This document shows positions 1-9,700 of a stretch of DNA of 64,000 bases, piece by piece. How positions within the stretch are numbered: position 1 is the first letter of the stretch; the number at the start of each line of letters is the position of its first letter. The notes beneath the pieces are model-generated. The model worked only from the letters and a program-made list of their open reading frames with translations. It did no database searches and was not told where the DNA came from. A program made the translations under genes and the position numbers. Source of the DNA: a bacterium (lineage in GTDB: Bacteria > Electryoneota > Electryoneia > Electryoneales > Electryoneaceae); NCBI GenBank assembly GCA_020444425.1, contig JAHLLB010000012.1, positions 1-64,000 of the forward strand, given 5' to 3'.

Positions 1-46
1 ATGGTACAATTACTCAGCTCTCACGTCAAGAGCTAATTAGGGATAG

Positions 47-226
47 GTCCTTAGTCCCATCATCGATCCGCAGGGTCCGGCGAACGGGACATATCGTGTG
101 TTGCGTGGCGGCGCGTGGAATTACAATCCAGAGCGCTGTCGTTCCGCTAATCGCTACTACTATTTCCCAGCGTCCCGGAACCGCAGCTACGGACTTCGTC
201 TGGTTCGCGTGTCTCCCAGTCCTTGA
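47..226 (+). pseudogene. C-terminal fragment of a formylglycine-generating enzyme (FGE/SUMF1)-like protein, possible DGR variable region
   Basis: The reading frame to the stop at 224-226 encodes the typical FGE-sulfatase C-terminus: RVLRGGAW, then CRSANR, then GLRLVRV. An in-frame stop at 44-46 and unrelated sequence before it leave only about 59 codons, so the gene is truncated or this is a duplicated 3' end. Variable positions of the C-type-lectin fold fall on codons ending in C or T that are one or two A-changes away from AAY (a Tyr-Tyr-Tyr-Phe run; Asn-Arg-Ser-Tyr). Target genes of diversity-generating retroelements have this pattern. No template repeat or DGR reverse transcriptase is in the window. 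The fold assignment is solid; the DGR link is inference. Confidence 0.65.
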
Positions 227-326
227 GTTTTTTGTGTTCTGTTTTCTGAGTTCTGCGTTCTGACAGGGGTCCAGGGGCGAACCAAATCCCAGCTCCTTGC
301 TCTGACAGATCGACTACATTTCCGAT

Positions 327-360
327 GGCCGGTGTCCTTCGATACCGGCCTCTTCATTTT
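327..360 (+). terminator. Rho-independent terminator
   Basis: A 7-bp stem (ggccggt/accggcc, 327-333 with 344-350) is followed by the T-rich tail tcttcatttt. It lies about 100 bases downstream of the FGE-like fragment and probably ended that transcript. Confidence 0.7.
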
Positions 361-652
361 GGATGTCGTTGTCTCACCGTGTCTCAGAGTGTCTCATCTG
401 ATGCATCAGGAAGTAAGGAACGATGCGGGTTTCCGGCTCATCGCAGGCGTGTAACCGGAGGAATACCATTGAGATGCCGTCGAGGAGTACGCGGACGTAT
501 ACACTTATACGCATGCGGGGGTGGCGAGTGGAGGCGGCGCACCGGACAATGTCAATCCAGACATCACACAATCACCTTCCCGCGCGTGAGCGCCTGGATG
601 GAGATGGATAAGGGTGATGGATACGAAGAAGGCCCGCGTTAACGCGGCGTAC
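361..652. other. Non-coding stretch, nothing recognised
   Basis: Together with 227-326 this fills the gap before the polymerase gene. A short open frame at 474-611 has a ggagg-like site but a protein of arbitrary composition and is not called. The palindrome ccgcgttaacgcgg lies at about 634-647. Low-complexity ttctgagttctgcgttctg-like sequence sits at 233-265. Confidence 0.4.
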
Positions 653-684
653 AATCCCACGGACCGGCGATGGTTCGTGGGATT
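653..684. terminator. Stem-loop, likely terminator of the RdRP-like gene
   Basis: A 9-bp perfect inverted repeat (aatcccacg/cgtgggatt) lies 38 bases past the stop of the minus-strand polymerase gene. The poly-T tail is poor on both strands, so the direction is uncertain. Confidence 0.45.
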
Positions 685-721
685 TGTTATACGGGGAAAC
701 GGTTAATTGCGGTAGGTGGGG

Positions 722-3322
722 TTAATTCTGGATGCTGACCAGCCAGTCGGATGTGGTGGGCACCAAATAGACCGTGCGTCCACGTATGGCCAGCCGTGCC
801 GCGAATTGCAGGCCAGCGGGTACTGAGCCAAACAGCAAGTGATCCTGCGGAATACTTCCAAGGAACTGATTGTCGTGCTGGAACGCTGTTCCGTAGTCAA
901 CACGAGAAACCGTTCGGATCACCACAGGCCCGTCTGACATCAGCTTCTGCAATACAGTGCGGACAGAAGCGGCGTTGTCTCCTGCGGCTGCCAATGCACC
1001 GACCAGCGGAATCGTCACCGGATCGCCGCTGATCCAAGTCTGCGGTTGGTCCGAGGCCGAACTGGGATCAGGTCCGGCCTGGAGTGTGGCAGTACACTGC
1101 GTGATGCCTGATTGCAACTCGGGAACAGGGAGTTGCGCCGTATCCGCAATCAGTGTCACCAATTCTTCGGTGAACGCGTGAAACGCGGCGCTGCCTGTCG
1201 TGTCCGCACGTGTACCGTGTACGACATGCCACAACGCAGCCGCCCAGCCAGGACGGTCGTCTGTCTTCGATCGATCCCACGCTTCCAGGAAACCGATGGG
1301 CCCGGCGAGGTCATCCATTGTCGGTTCCTTAACCTGCTGAAGAATCGATGCGATCCACCGATTGTAGGTCACCGCAACGGCCTTGGCTTCTTCGACATGG
1401 TCAAGTGTGGATGGTACTTTCCAGATCGGGATGTGACTCTTGAACTCAAGCAGGTTGCGAGTCGCTGGCAAATCATGTACCCATGCTCGAGCCACACGGT
1501 TGTAGTTCCGAATCAGCGGAAAGTCACCCTCAACCACTGCGGCATGACGGACAAACAGGTCGTGGTCAGTCTTGGCATTCGCGATGTAGTCAGGAATGGT
1601 CAGACCCTTGTCATCCAGAAGATGTCGATCCGCCTTGGTATCCCATTTCAAACTTTGAACTTCAGCCTGCAGGGAGGCGGACAACTTCGCGATTCGCTGC
1701 ATACGAACACATTCGTCATGGAGATCAACATCGCCAGCTTCCCGCCAATGATTGTTGGCGATGTTGGCGACCTTGGCGATCTTCCCCGAGTGGAGGGCCC
1801 CGCTGATCGCATACGTGATGGTTCCAATGCGGTTGCCCAGGCTGCTGACTGCGACGAACGGCAAGGCAGTGAGTGGATCAGCCAACCGATTCTTCGGCGG
1901 GGCGTCCTCGCGACGAAAGTCGGGGTACCAGGATGGAGAACTGACAGCGTCCACGACAGCTTCTTGCGTACAGACGATGTAGTAGTCGCCGTCGAAATCT
2001 CCGTCCAGCTGCAGCGCGTCTTCGTTGTTCAGATAGATCGTGCCGGGCAGCGCAGATTCAAGGGCGGTGGGTTCATTCCAGACAGCCTGAATAGAGTGTG
2101 GATCACGTACCGGATACCGAGACAGCACCACCGGTCCTTCCGGCAGATCACAGGCACAGATCACACCGTCAGGCAGGTCAGCCCACGCGCCCATCCGCCC
2201 GGTCAGTTCGATCCCGCCGCCAAGAGCGACCTCGACGAAGGACCGCCGCATCAGCTGCACCAACTGCCGCTGCAGCCACGGATGGTCGGGTTCAACACCA
2301 GCTTCCAGGAACGCTTCCGTTTTGGTACGTGCAGGATCGATGTCTTGGGTGCGGCTTGCCTGCCCATGTGACTGAACACCCTCGGATTGAACTGCGCGGT
2401 CAAGTCCAAGGAAGCGAAGCGCATTGTCCCTGTTGGACAATGCGCCCTTAATCACATCCAGCCGCTGTTCGGCCACCGACCAAACCGCTTCCAGCGTGTG
2501 GTCGTCGAACCACTGTGCAATGCTGAAACTGGACGCGTACCGGCGGGTCTTGGCGATGTCCCGGATACCGAACCAGACGGTCCACGGCTGGTCCTTCGGC
2601 GGTGTACCCTTCCCCTTCAGCATCGATCTCGGCAGGATGAAATCAACATCGCCAAGGTCGTCAAGATCGCCATGATTCTGTGGGGGGATCTTGGCGATCT
2701 TGCCTTCGCGTAACGGCAGCAGCGTCCCCTTCGCCATCCACTCTTCCCCGGCCACGTCGGATACCAGCCGCACCTGGAGCTGACTGCGAGACAGCCCGAG
2801 CTTTTCCAAAAGCGTGGAGTTGATGAATCCCATGCCATCTGCGGTGCCGAACTCGCCGTCATCCACTACGATCCCCTGAACCCCTTCCAGGCGATGAATG
2901 CCTTGGTGGCACCCGGAAAAGAAAACGCCCAGGTAGCTCAATGCTTCCTGGGCAGTGGTGAAGTAGCGGTGCAGCCGTTTTCGTACTGTATCGGTGGCGC
3001 ACCATAGCACACCCTTCTTCAGCGACGATGACCCTCCCAGAACGAAATATCGCTGTCCCTTGTGCTCGATGCCTCCACCAAGCAACGCTTCGCATGCAGC
3101 GTACCAGCGATCATCCGGTCCTGTTTCGGGATAAGTAAGCTGTACCCTCAGCAGGTCATCTGGTTCGACTAGCATTGCGGCAATCGTGTCGCGTAAAACA
3201 ATTGCTGGCAAAGGCTTGACGGTCGTCCCATCAAACGAGTAGCTTGCGACCATCGTTTCATGAACAGCTTTTGCAATGCTCCGCGCATCGGCAAATGATT
3301 GTTCAGTGACGTTGACGTTCAT
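722..3322 (-). CDS. Two-barrel RNA polymerase of the eukaryotic RdRP (RDR/QDE-1)-like family
   Basis: An 866-residue protein started by ATG behind a strong site (aaaggagaaagc). The signature DFDGD at residues 442-446, within LDGDFDGDYYIV, is the metal-binding aspartate triad of double-psi-beta-barrel RNA polymerases. Other RDR landmarks appear in the right order: YFVLGGSSSLKKGVLW (about 92-107), YLGVFFSG (130-137), a DGMG segment (162-165), and GPVVLSRYPVRDP (396-408) just before the catalytic loop, where eukaryotic RdRPs have the VARNPCxHPGD motif. Known relatives of this fold are eukaryotic RNAi polymerases and the phage enzyme YonO. The sequence therefore supports RNA synthesis from an RNA or DNA template; which one cannot be seen. 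It is transcribed away from the DISARM-like helicase/methylase operon across a 162-bp shared promoter region, so a joint role in defence is inferred. Beyond about residue 600 the sequence is not recognisable. Confidence 0.8.
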   Translation of the reverse strand: MNVNVTEQSFADARSIAKAVHETMVASYSFDGTTVKPLPAIVLRDTIAAMLVEPDDLLRVQLTYPETGPDDRWYAACEALLGGGIEHKGQRYFVLGGSSSLKKGVLWCATDTVRKRLHRYFTTAQEALSYLGVFFSGCHQGIHRLEGVQGIVVDDGEFGTADGMGFINSTLLEKLGLSRSQLQVRLVSDVAGEEWMAKGTLLPLREGKIAKIPPQNHGDLDDLGDVDFILPRSMLKGKGTPPKDQPWTVWFGIRDIAKTRRYASSFSIAQWFDDHTLEAVWSVAEQRLDVIKGALSNRDNALRFLGLDRAVQSEGVQSHGQASRTQDIDPARTKTEAFLEAGVEPDHPWLQRQLVQLMRRSFVEVALGGGIELTGRMGAWADLPDGVICACDLPEGPVVLSRYPVRDPHSIQAVWNEPTALESALPGTIYLNNEDALQLDGDFDGDYYIVCTQEAVVDAVSSPSWYPDFRREDAPPKNRLADPLTALPFVAVSSLGNRIGTITYAISGALHSGKIAKVANIANNHWREAGDVDLHDECVRMQRIAKLSASLQAEVQSLKWDTKADRHLLDDKGLTIPDYIANAKTDHDLFVRHAAVVEGDFPLIRNYNRVARAWVHDLPATRNLLEFKSHIPIWKVPSTLDHVEEAKAVAVTYNRWIASILQQVKEPTMDDLAGPIGFLEAWDRSKTDDRPGWAAALWHVVHGTRADTTGSAAFHAFTEELVTLIADTAQLPVPELQSGITQCTATLQAGPDPSSASDQPQTWISGDPVTIPLVGALAAAGDNAASVRTVLQKLMSDGPVVIRTVSRVDYGTAFQHDNQFLGSIPQDHLLFGSVPAGLQFAARLAIRGRTVYLVPTTSDWLVSIQN

Positions 3323-3484
3323 GCTTTCTCCTTTCAGTATCTTCTATCAGTTATGTTGTACTACGGGGTGGGCGTAGAACGACGCATAAACACTCAAATG
3401 TTTACATATAGGCGGGCGGACAATTTTGACGGAATTTTGCCCTATAGGGTGTTTCCTTTCTCACTACGTTGGAGGCGATCAACA
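3323..3484. promoter_or_regulatory. Divergent promoter region between the RdRP-like gene and the DISARM-like operon
   Basis: This 162-bp AT-rich gap separates two divergent start codons. It holds TTGAC-type and TAT-rich elements around 3405-3450 and a 10-bp palindrome ccctataggg near 3440-3449 that could be an operator. A ggagg site at about 3470 precedes the helicase ATG. No regulator gene is visible nearby. Confidence 0.45.
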
Positions 3485-6400
3485 ATGGCGGTAGAGATTG
3501 ACTCGAAACCTCGTGTAGGCATGCCCGCGATCGTCAGAGGAAAGCGCAAGGGCGTAATCACGTCAGTTGATGATTTCCCTGGAGAGCACGGTACCACTCA
3601 CCTTGTCAACATCGATTACAACGATGATCTGGTTCCGCGGAGTGACACGATCATTTGGGAGTTGGAATCATCTCCCAGGTTGCTTCCTGCTACCGACCTT
3701 CCCAATCCCGCACACCGAGAAATGCCACCCGAGGATTTCGACGCTCTGATTCGTGCTGCCCGATGGACCGCCATACAACCGTATTTAGATCCGGATGGAA
3801 AAGGTCCGCTTGACCGTCTTCCTGCGACATCCCCCTTCCACGGTGCTATAGAGGTCGAAGACTTCCAGATGGTACCGTTGCTGAAGGCATTGCGGATGCC
3901 GCGTGTCAACTTGATGATCGCGGACGATGTCGGCTTAGGGAAAACCATCGAGGCTGGTCTGATCCTGAGCGAGCTGCTGATCCGGCGACGAATCAACCGT
4001 GTCTTGATCCTCACTCCCGCATCACTCCGCATCCAATGGCAGGACGAGATGCAGGAGAAGTTCTCACTGCCATTTGAGATCGTGGACCGCGATTCCACCA
4101 TGCGGCTTAAACGTCGCCTGGGCATCGATGCCAACCCCTGGCGCCTTGACAACAGAATTATTTCGTCATACCACTACCTGCGGCAGCCGGATGTGTTGCA
4201 ACAATTCCTGAGCGCAAGCGCCTTGAAGGAAGGGAGCGCAAAGCTCCCTTGGGATCTGCTGATTGTGGACGAAGTGCACAACCTCATGCCATCAGCGATG
4301 GGCGAGGACAGCCAGCTATGCAAAGCCTTGCGTGAAATCGTTCCCCTGTTCGAGCACCGGCTGTTTCTGACCGCGACCCCGCATAACGGTTACACCCGCT
4401 CGTTCACCGGCCTGCTGGAGATGTTGGACCCAGTACGGTTCAGTCAAAAGGACGAACTGACTCGACCCGAACGAGATCGTATACAGCAAATCGTTGTCCG
4501 TCGGTTGAAGGGTGAGATCAATGCTCGCACAAATCCACCCCGCTTCTGCACACGAAAGCCACCTGAAGCGATCAAGTTGGATGACGGCCTCGACCCTCGA
4601 GAGCTTGCGCTGATCCGGGCGTTTGAGGCATTTCGTCTACGGGTGAGGAGCGTGATCGCGGGAGCCGCAGGCCTTCGCCGTAAGGCGGGAACATTCGCCG
4701 TAGAGATTCTCGGCAAGCGTATGCTGAGCGGCCCCATGACCTTCTTGGATTCTTGGCAACGCTGCAGAATGGGAATGGCCGGGGAAGACTTGGCTGATGA
4801 TCGCGCAGTTGTCGCTGCTGGGAAGAGTGTAGAGGAAGAAAGCGTAGATGACCGCGAAGCTGAAGAACGGACGAACACGGCCTCCACCGTCATCGGTTCC
4901 TGGCTGCATAGCTTCGTGGATCGTATCCACGACGAAATCGACGCTATCGATTCTGCTGCACTGAATTTGGGTGTTGATCTCACGCAAACCGTCATTCAGC
5001 AGAACCCGATGCACGATGCCCGCTTCGAGGCACTTGTCATTCGCATCGAAGAGTTATTGCGTCATGACGGTTCATGGCGTGACGACGAGCGGCTGATCAT
5101 CTTCACCGAATACAAAACCACGCTTGATTACCTCATCCGCCGGCTGCGCCATCACTATTCCGATGATGAGACCGCGATTCGCATGCTTTTTGGTGGCATG
5201 GACGACACCTCCCGCGAGTTGATCAAAGAAGCCTTCAACGACCCAGACGACAAAGTCCGCATTTTGGTGGCCACGGATGCCGCTGCTGAGGGTCTCAACC
5301 TGCAATCAACCGCGCGTTACCTGCTTCACTACGACTGTCCATGGAATCCTTCCAAGCTGGAACAACGCAATGGCCGTCTCGACCGTCACGGCCAGGCGCG
5401 CGACGTGCAGATTTTCCACTTCGCCTCCGAGCAGGCATCGGACATCAAGTTTCTGTCCTACCTGATCCACAAGGTCGACCAGATACGTGAAGATCTTGGC
5501 GCGACCGGTGACCTGTTTGATCGAATGATGCAACGCAAGCTTATCGACGGTGAGGATGAATCGTTAGTGTCCGGCGATCTTGAACGTGGTATCGAGTTGT
5601 TGCGCGACACCACGTCGATCGATGCGGATGATGACATTTCCCCAACTGAAACGGCTGAGGAGTTTACCCAGGATCTGGAAGCCCTCCGTTCTGAGATGGA
5701 CTACGCCCCTGCACCAGCCGCGGAATTGCTGGACGCAGCGATGTCCATGCGTGGAGGACGACCGCAGTTATCCCACCCGGACGGGCAAGGCCGCTTCGAT
5801 TTGCTTCATCCCGACCTGGCTGGTTGGAAGGACATGATCGACGAAACAATCCGTAAACAGACACGCCGCAACCAACTTGGCCCAATCCCCAAGTTGACCT
5901 TCAACCCCGAGCCGTTCCAGGTGGACATCGGTGGCCGCACGGTCTTCCGGCCGAGCGTGAATACGAAGTTGCTGCACCTTGGTCATCCCCTGGTCCGCAA
6001 GGCTATCGGTACTCTGAATCGCCGCCGCTTCGATCTGCAAAACGCTGTCTCACGCTGGACAGTGCGCTACGGCGCTGTTCCAGCAGGTGCTGAAGCCTTG
6101 CTCATCCTGTACCTGGAAGAGATGGCTGTCAACGAGTTGCGCGAAACCTTCCATCACTGGATCACCACCGTGCGCTTGCCGGTCATCAATGGGGAACTCG
6201 GTGATCCTCTCGATCATGAACCACCTGCAACGTTGAATCAAACAACGCCCTGCCGCGACCACGAATCTGTGGAATCCGCACGCGATCTCGCCGTGGATGT
6301 CGAGCTTGACCTGCAGGATTATATCCGAAAACACCGCGATGATCTGACCACGCGACTTCAAAACCAACTTGACGAAGACCGCGAACGAGTCAGTGATGAA

Positions 6401-6751
6401 GAGCAGCAACGCTTTCGCAGCCGCCAGGGCGAGCTTTCCACCCTGATCGAGGAAAACACCCTTGGGAAGTTGGAGAAGGAAATCAAGAAACTCCGCACCC
6501 AGCTCAAGCAAGGTGAATTATTCGGATCCGAATCCGACCTGGACGGCCTGGAACAATCGGTGGAGCAGAAGCAGGAGGAGCTGGAGCGCCGCCGTCTGCA
6601 CTACGAGGAATTGCGCGCACAGCTGTCCCGTGAACGAAAACGCAGCATGGAGTTGGTTATCCCGCGGCGCTACGCCATGAAGGGGGACGCCCAGATCTTC
6701 CCGGTTGCTTTCGAGATTCGTTTCCCGCACCCGGAAGGAGGTGCGCGATGA
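3485..6751 (+). CDS. drmD-like: DrmD-like SNF2-family helicase (DISARM-type)
   Basis: A 1088-residue SF2 ATPase. Motif I is DDVGLGKTIEAGL (about 147-160), motif II is DEVH (262-265), motif III is TATPH (296-300). The C-terminal helicase lobe carries TDAAAEGLNLQ and QRNGRLDRHGQ (about 595-645). The last 150 residues form a charged coiled coil. The length and the segments around LFLTATPHNGYTRSFTGLLE match the SNF2-like DrmD protein of class 1 DISARM systems. The start at 3485 was chosen because it has a good ribosome site; longer in-frame starts would overlap the polymerase gene. The stop overlaps the next start (ATGA), so translation is probably coupled to the methyltransferase. The DISARM assignment rests on similarity of arrangement and remembered family features. 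Confidence 0.75.
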   Translation: MAVEIDSKPRVGMPAIVRGKRKGVITSVDDFPGEHGTTHLVNIDYNDDLVPRSDTIIWELESSPRLLPATDLPNPAHREMPPEDFDALIRAARWTAIQPYLDPDGKGPLDRLPATSPFHGAIEVEDFQMVPLLKALRMPRVNLMIADDVGLGKTIEAGLILSELLIRRRINRVLILTPASLRIQWQDEMQEKFSLPFEIVDRDSTMRLKRRLGIDANPWRLDNRIISSYHYLRQPDVLQQFLSASALKEGSAKLPWDLLIVDEVHNLMPSAMGEDSQLCKALREIVPLFEHRLFLTATPHNGYTRSFTGLLEMLDPVRFSQKDELTRPERDRIQQIVVRRLKGEINARTNPPRFCTRKPPEAIKLDDGLDPRELALIRAFEAFRLRVRSVIAGAAGLRRKAGTFAVEILGKRMLSGPMTFLDSWQRCRMGMAGEDLADDRAVVAAGKSVEEESVDDREAEERTNTASTVIGSWLHSFVDRIHDEIDAIDSAALNLGVDLTQTVIQQNPMHDARFEALVIRIEELLRHDGSWRDDERLIIFTEYKTTLDYLIRRLRHHYSDDETAIRMLFGGMDDTSRELIKEAFNDPDDKVRILVATDAAAEGLNLQSTARYLLHYDCPWNPSKLEQRNGRLDRHGQARDVQIFHFASEQASDIKFLSYLIHKVDQIREDLGATGDLFDRMMQRKLIDGEDESLVSGDLERGIELLRDTTSIDADDDISPTETAEEFTQDLEALRSEMDYAPAPAAELLDAAMSMRGGRPQLSHPDGQGRFDLLHPDLAGWKDMIDETIRKQTRRNQLGPIPKLTFNPEPFQVDIGGRTVFRPSVNTKLLHLGHPLVRKAIGTLNRRRFDLQNAVSRWTVRYGAVPAGAEALLILYLEEMAVNELRETFHHWITTVRLPVINGELGDPLDHEPPATLNQTTPCRDHESVESARDLAVDVELDLQDYIRKHRDDLTTRLQNQLDEDRERVSDEEQQRFRSRQGELSTLIEENTLGKLEKEIKKLRTQLKQGELFGSESDLDGLEQSVEQKQEELERRRLHYEELRAQLSRERKRSMELVIPRRYAMKGDAQIFPVAFEIRFPHPEGGAR

Positions 6752-9700
6752 ATCAGGATCACATGAACTGGTGGAGCAACCTGAATCACGGTGGCATGCT
6801 GCTCGACATCGAGCGTCTCGGCACGCTCGTCCAAATCGTTCAGGATGAAGAGAAGGGCAAGGAAAAAGCGAAGCGAGAATCGGAAGACCGAATTCGCAAG
6901 GATCTGGTTCGACAAGCAATCAACAGTTTCAAGGACGACCCCGACAAACAGCGCACCGAATTTGCCAGTAAGGTATTCATCTGGGCCTGCGGATTTAACG
7001 ATCAGAACGGCACTTGGCATCGCGGCACGGCCATCGACACCAGCTGGTCACGACGCGGCATCGGCAACGCCAGCATCCGCCCCCAACAGCTCTGGCGTGG
7101 CCCCAACGGCGCAACCGTTCCAGTCTTCATCGACAACGCGAAGAAACTCGGTCAGCATCGCGGCACCCGCGTCGTATCCCGCGCGCTGCAATGGCTGCGC
7201 AAGGGACGCGAACAGATGGCCGTCATCACCAACGGCCATCAGTGGCGCATTCTCTTCGCCGGACTTGATTACGAAGCCTTTGTCGAATGGGACATTGAAC
7301 AGTGGTTCTTCGAGGGCGATGTCAGCCCCGAATTCGAGGGTTTCCGCACCATGCTCCACCCGACCTTGTGGATCCCCTCGGAACCGGACAAACCCACCGC
7401 CTTCCTACACGCGATCCAGGAGAGCCGCAAGGGGCAATCGGACCTGTCCCTGATCTTGGGCGAACGCGTCCGCCAGGCCACCGAGATCCTGATCCAGGCC
7501 CACGCCCCCGCGCTCAACGATCTCGCCAACCGCCCCGACGAAAAGGAGATCTACCGCGCCGCTGTCCGCATGGTGATGCGCATCGTCATCGGCCTGTTTG
7601 CCGAGAGCCGCGAAGGCCTGCTGCCGGTGGACAACCCCGTCTACAACAACGCCTACAGCCTGAACGGCCTGCGCGAGCACCTGGAACGCACCCACAAGTC
7701 CCGCCTGCGCGAGAGCTATTACGCATGGCCGCGCCTGGTCTCGCTGATGCGCCTGCTCTACCACGGGTCCGACCACCAGGCCTTCCCGGTGCCCACCTAC
7801 GGCGGCGACTTGTTCGCCCCCGGCGACGAACACAGCCCCGACGGCATGCGCCGCACCGTCCATCTGTTCGAGCACGCGTTCATGGAAGCTGACGTCATGA
7901 GCGACTTGGACGTCCGCGAGATGCTGCGCCTGCTCACCCGCACCAAGGTCAAGATCCGCCAGGGTCGCGCCGCCACCTGGGTCAACCAGCCCGTCGACTT
8001 CTCCAAGCTCGGCAGCGAATACATCGGCATCCTGTACGAAGGCCTGCTTGACTTCGAACTGAAACAGGCCCGGCCGGACGAACCCATCGTCTTCCTCGGC
8101 GTCGGCAACCAACCCGCATTGCCGCTAAACGCCCTCGAGGCCATGGACGACAAGGCCGTCGCCGACCTGCTGAAAAACGAAAAGAAAGCCGCCCAGGATG
8201 ACGGCGGCTCCGATGACGCCGAGGAACTGGCCGAAGCCGAAGAAGACACCGCCGAAACCGAATCCGGCGACGAAGCCGAGGATGAATCCGGGGACGAAGA
8301 CGGCGATGACGACACCCCCGACACCGAAGCGGATGAGGACAACGACACCACCGACGACACCCGTTATTCCTTCGAGACCCGCGCCTGGCAGTGGGCGGAG
8401 AATGCGGTCATCATCGGCATGCTGGTCAAGAAACCGCGCGGCAAACTGACCCCGGAGAAGCAGGACCAGCACCAGCAGGCCATCCAGCGCCGGGCCAGGA
8501 AACTGATCAGCAAGCTTGTCCTTCCAGACGAATGGTATCTCGTTCGTTGGGGCGGCACACGCAAAGGGTCGGGCACGTGGTACACACCGCCACAGCTCGC
8601 CATCCCCACCGTCCACCGCACCCTGCAGCCGCTCTGCTACGATCCGCCCGAGATCAACGACAAACCGGACCGCAACGCCCCCGCCTCCAACTGGGTGCCG
8701 AAGGTCCCCGAAGCCATCCTGAAGCTGAAGGTCTGCGACCCCGCCTGCGGGTCCGGATCCTTCCTGCTCGCGGCGCTGCGCTACCTGACCGACGCCCTCT
8801 ACGAATCGCTGATCCTGCACGACCGCGTCAGGGACGTCGGCGAGCGGTCGCTGCTGGAACTGATCTGGGATGACGACCACACCGAGCTGCTGAGCCAGGA
8901 AACCGTCCCTGTCCGCTACGGCGACGACAGCTTTGAGTTGCGCACCAAGGTCATCCTGCGTCGCTACGTCGTCGAGCGCTGCGTCTACGGCGTCGACCTG
9001 GACGCGCTGGCCGTCGAACTGTCCCGCCTCAGCCTCTGGATCGAGACCCTCGACCACTCGCTCCCCATGACCTTCCTCGACCACAAGATCAAGGTCGGCA
9101 ATTCGCTGGTTGGCGCGTGGTTCGACCAGTTCCTGCACTACCCCATCATGGCGTGGGAACGGGAAGGCGGCGACAAGAACCACACCAACGGCGTGCATTA
9201 CCGGAAGGAAGAGTGGACCAAGGCGATCAAGGCACGGGCCGCCACGGCGAAGAAGGACATGAAGGCCTTTATTATCGGCTCACGCTTCCCGTCGCTCTAT
9301 CCCATCGACCTGTCCACCGTCCGCACCGAGCATGACGCCGCCGTGCAGGCGATGGACGCGATCCATGCGCTCGGGATTGCCCAGGTGGACCAGCGCGCCG
9401 AGCAGTACGCCGCCTTCCGTAGCAGCGACGAGTTCAGGCGCATCAAAGACGCCTTCGACCTCTGGTGTGCGCTCTGGTTCTGGCCGCCGGACGAGATCGA
9501 CGAAGCCCCGATGCCCACCGCATTCACCGAAGGCCGGATCAGCGACCGCGCCAGCAGGATCGTCAACGAACTGTCCGCCCGCCTGCAGTTCTTCCATTGG
9601 GAGCTGGAATTCCCCGATGTCTTCAACGTGGCATCCGAAGGCTTCGACGCCACCGTCGGAAACCCGCCGTGGGAAACCCTGCAGCCGAATTCCAAGGAGT

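Noticed and set aside
325-642. Open frame of 105 codons in the left gap
   Set aside because: No ribosome site, Arg/Cys-rich arbitrary protein, and it begins inside a terminator hairpin.
640-700. Left attachment site matching the tRNA-Ser 3' end
   Set aside because: Only a short cgtgggatt resemblance exists, and it is explained by the terminator-like stem at 653-684.
1112-2371. Long plus-strand open frame (419 codons) opposite the RdRP-like gene
   Set aside because: It is antisense to a gene with clear polymerase motifs; its own translation has no recognisable domain and arbitrary composition.
8125-9198. 357-codon minus-strand frame rich in Gly and Val
   Set aside because: Antisense to the methyltransferase; composition mirrors its acidic linker and codon bias.
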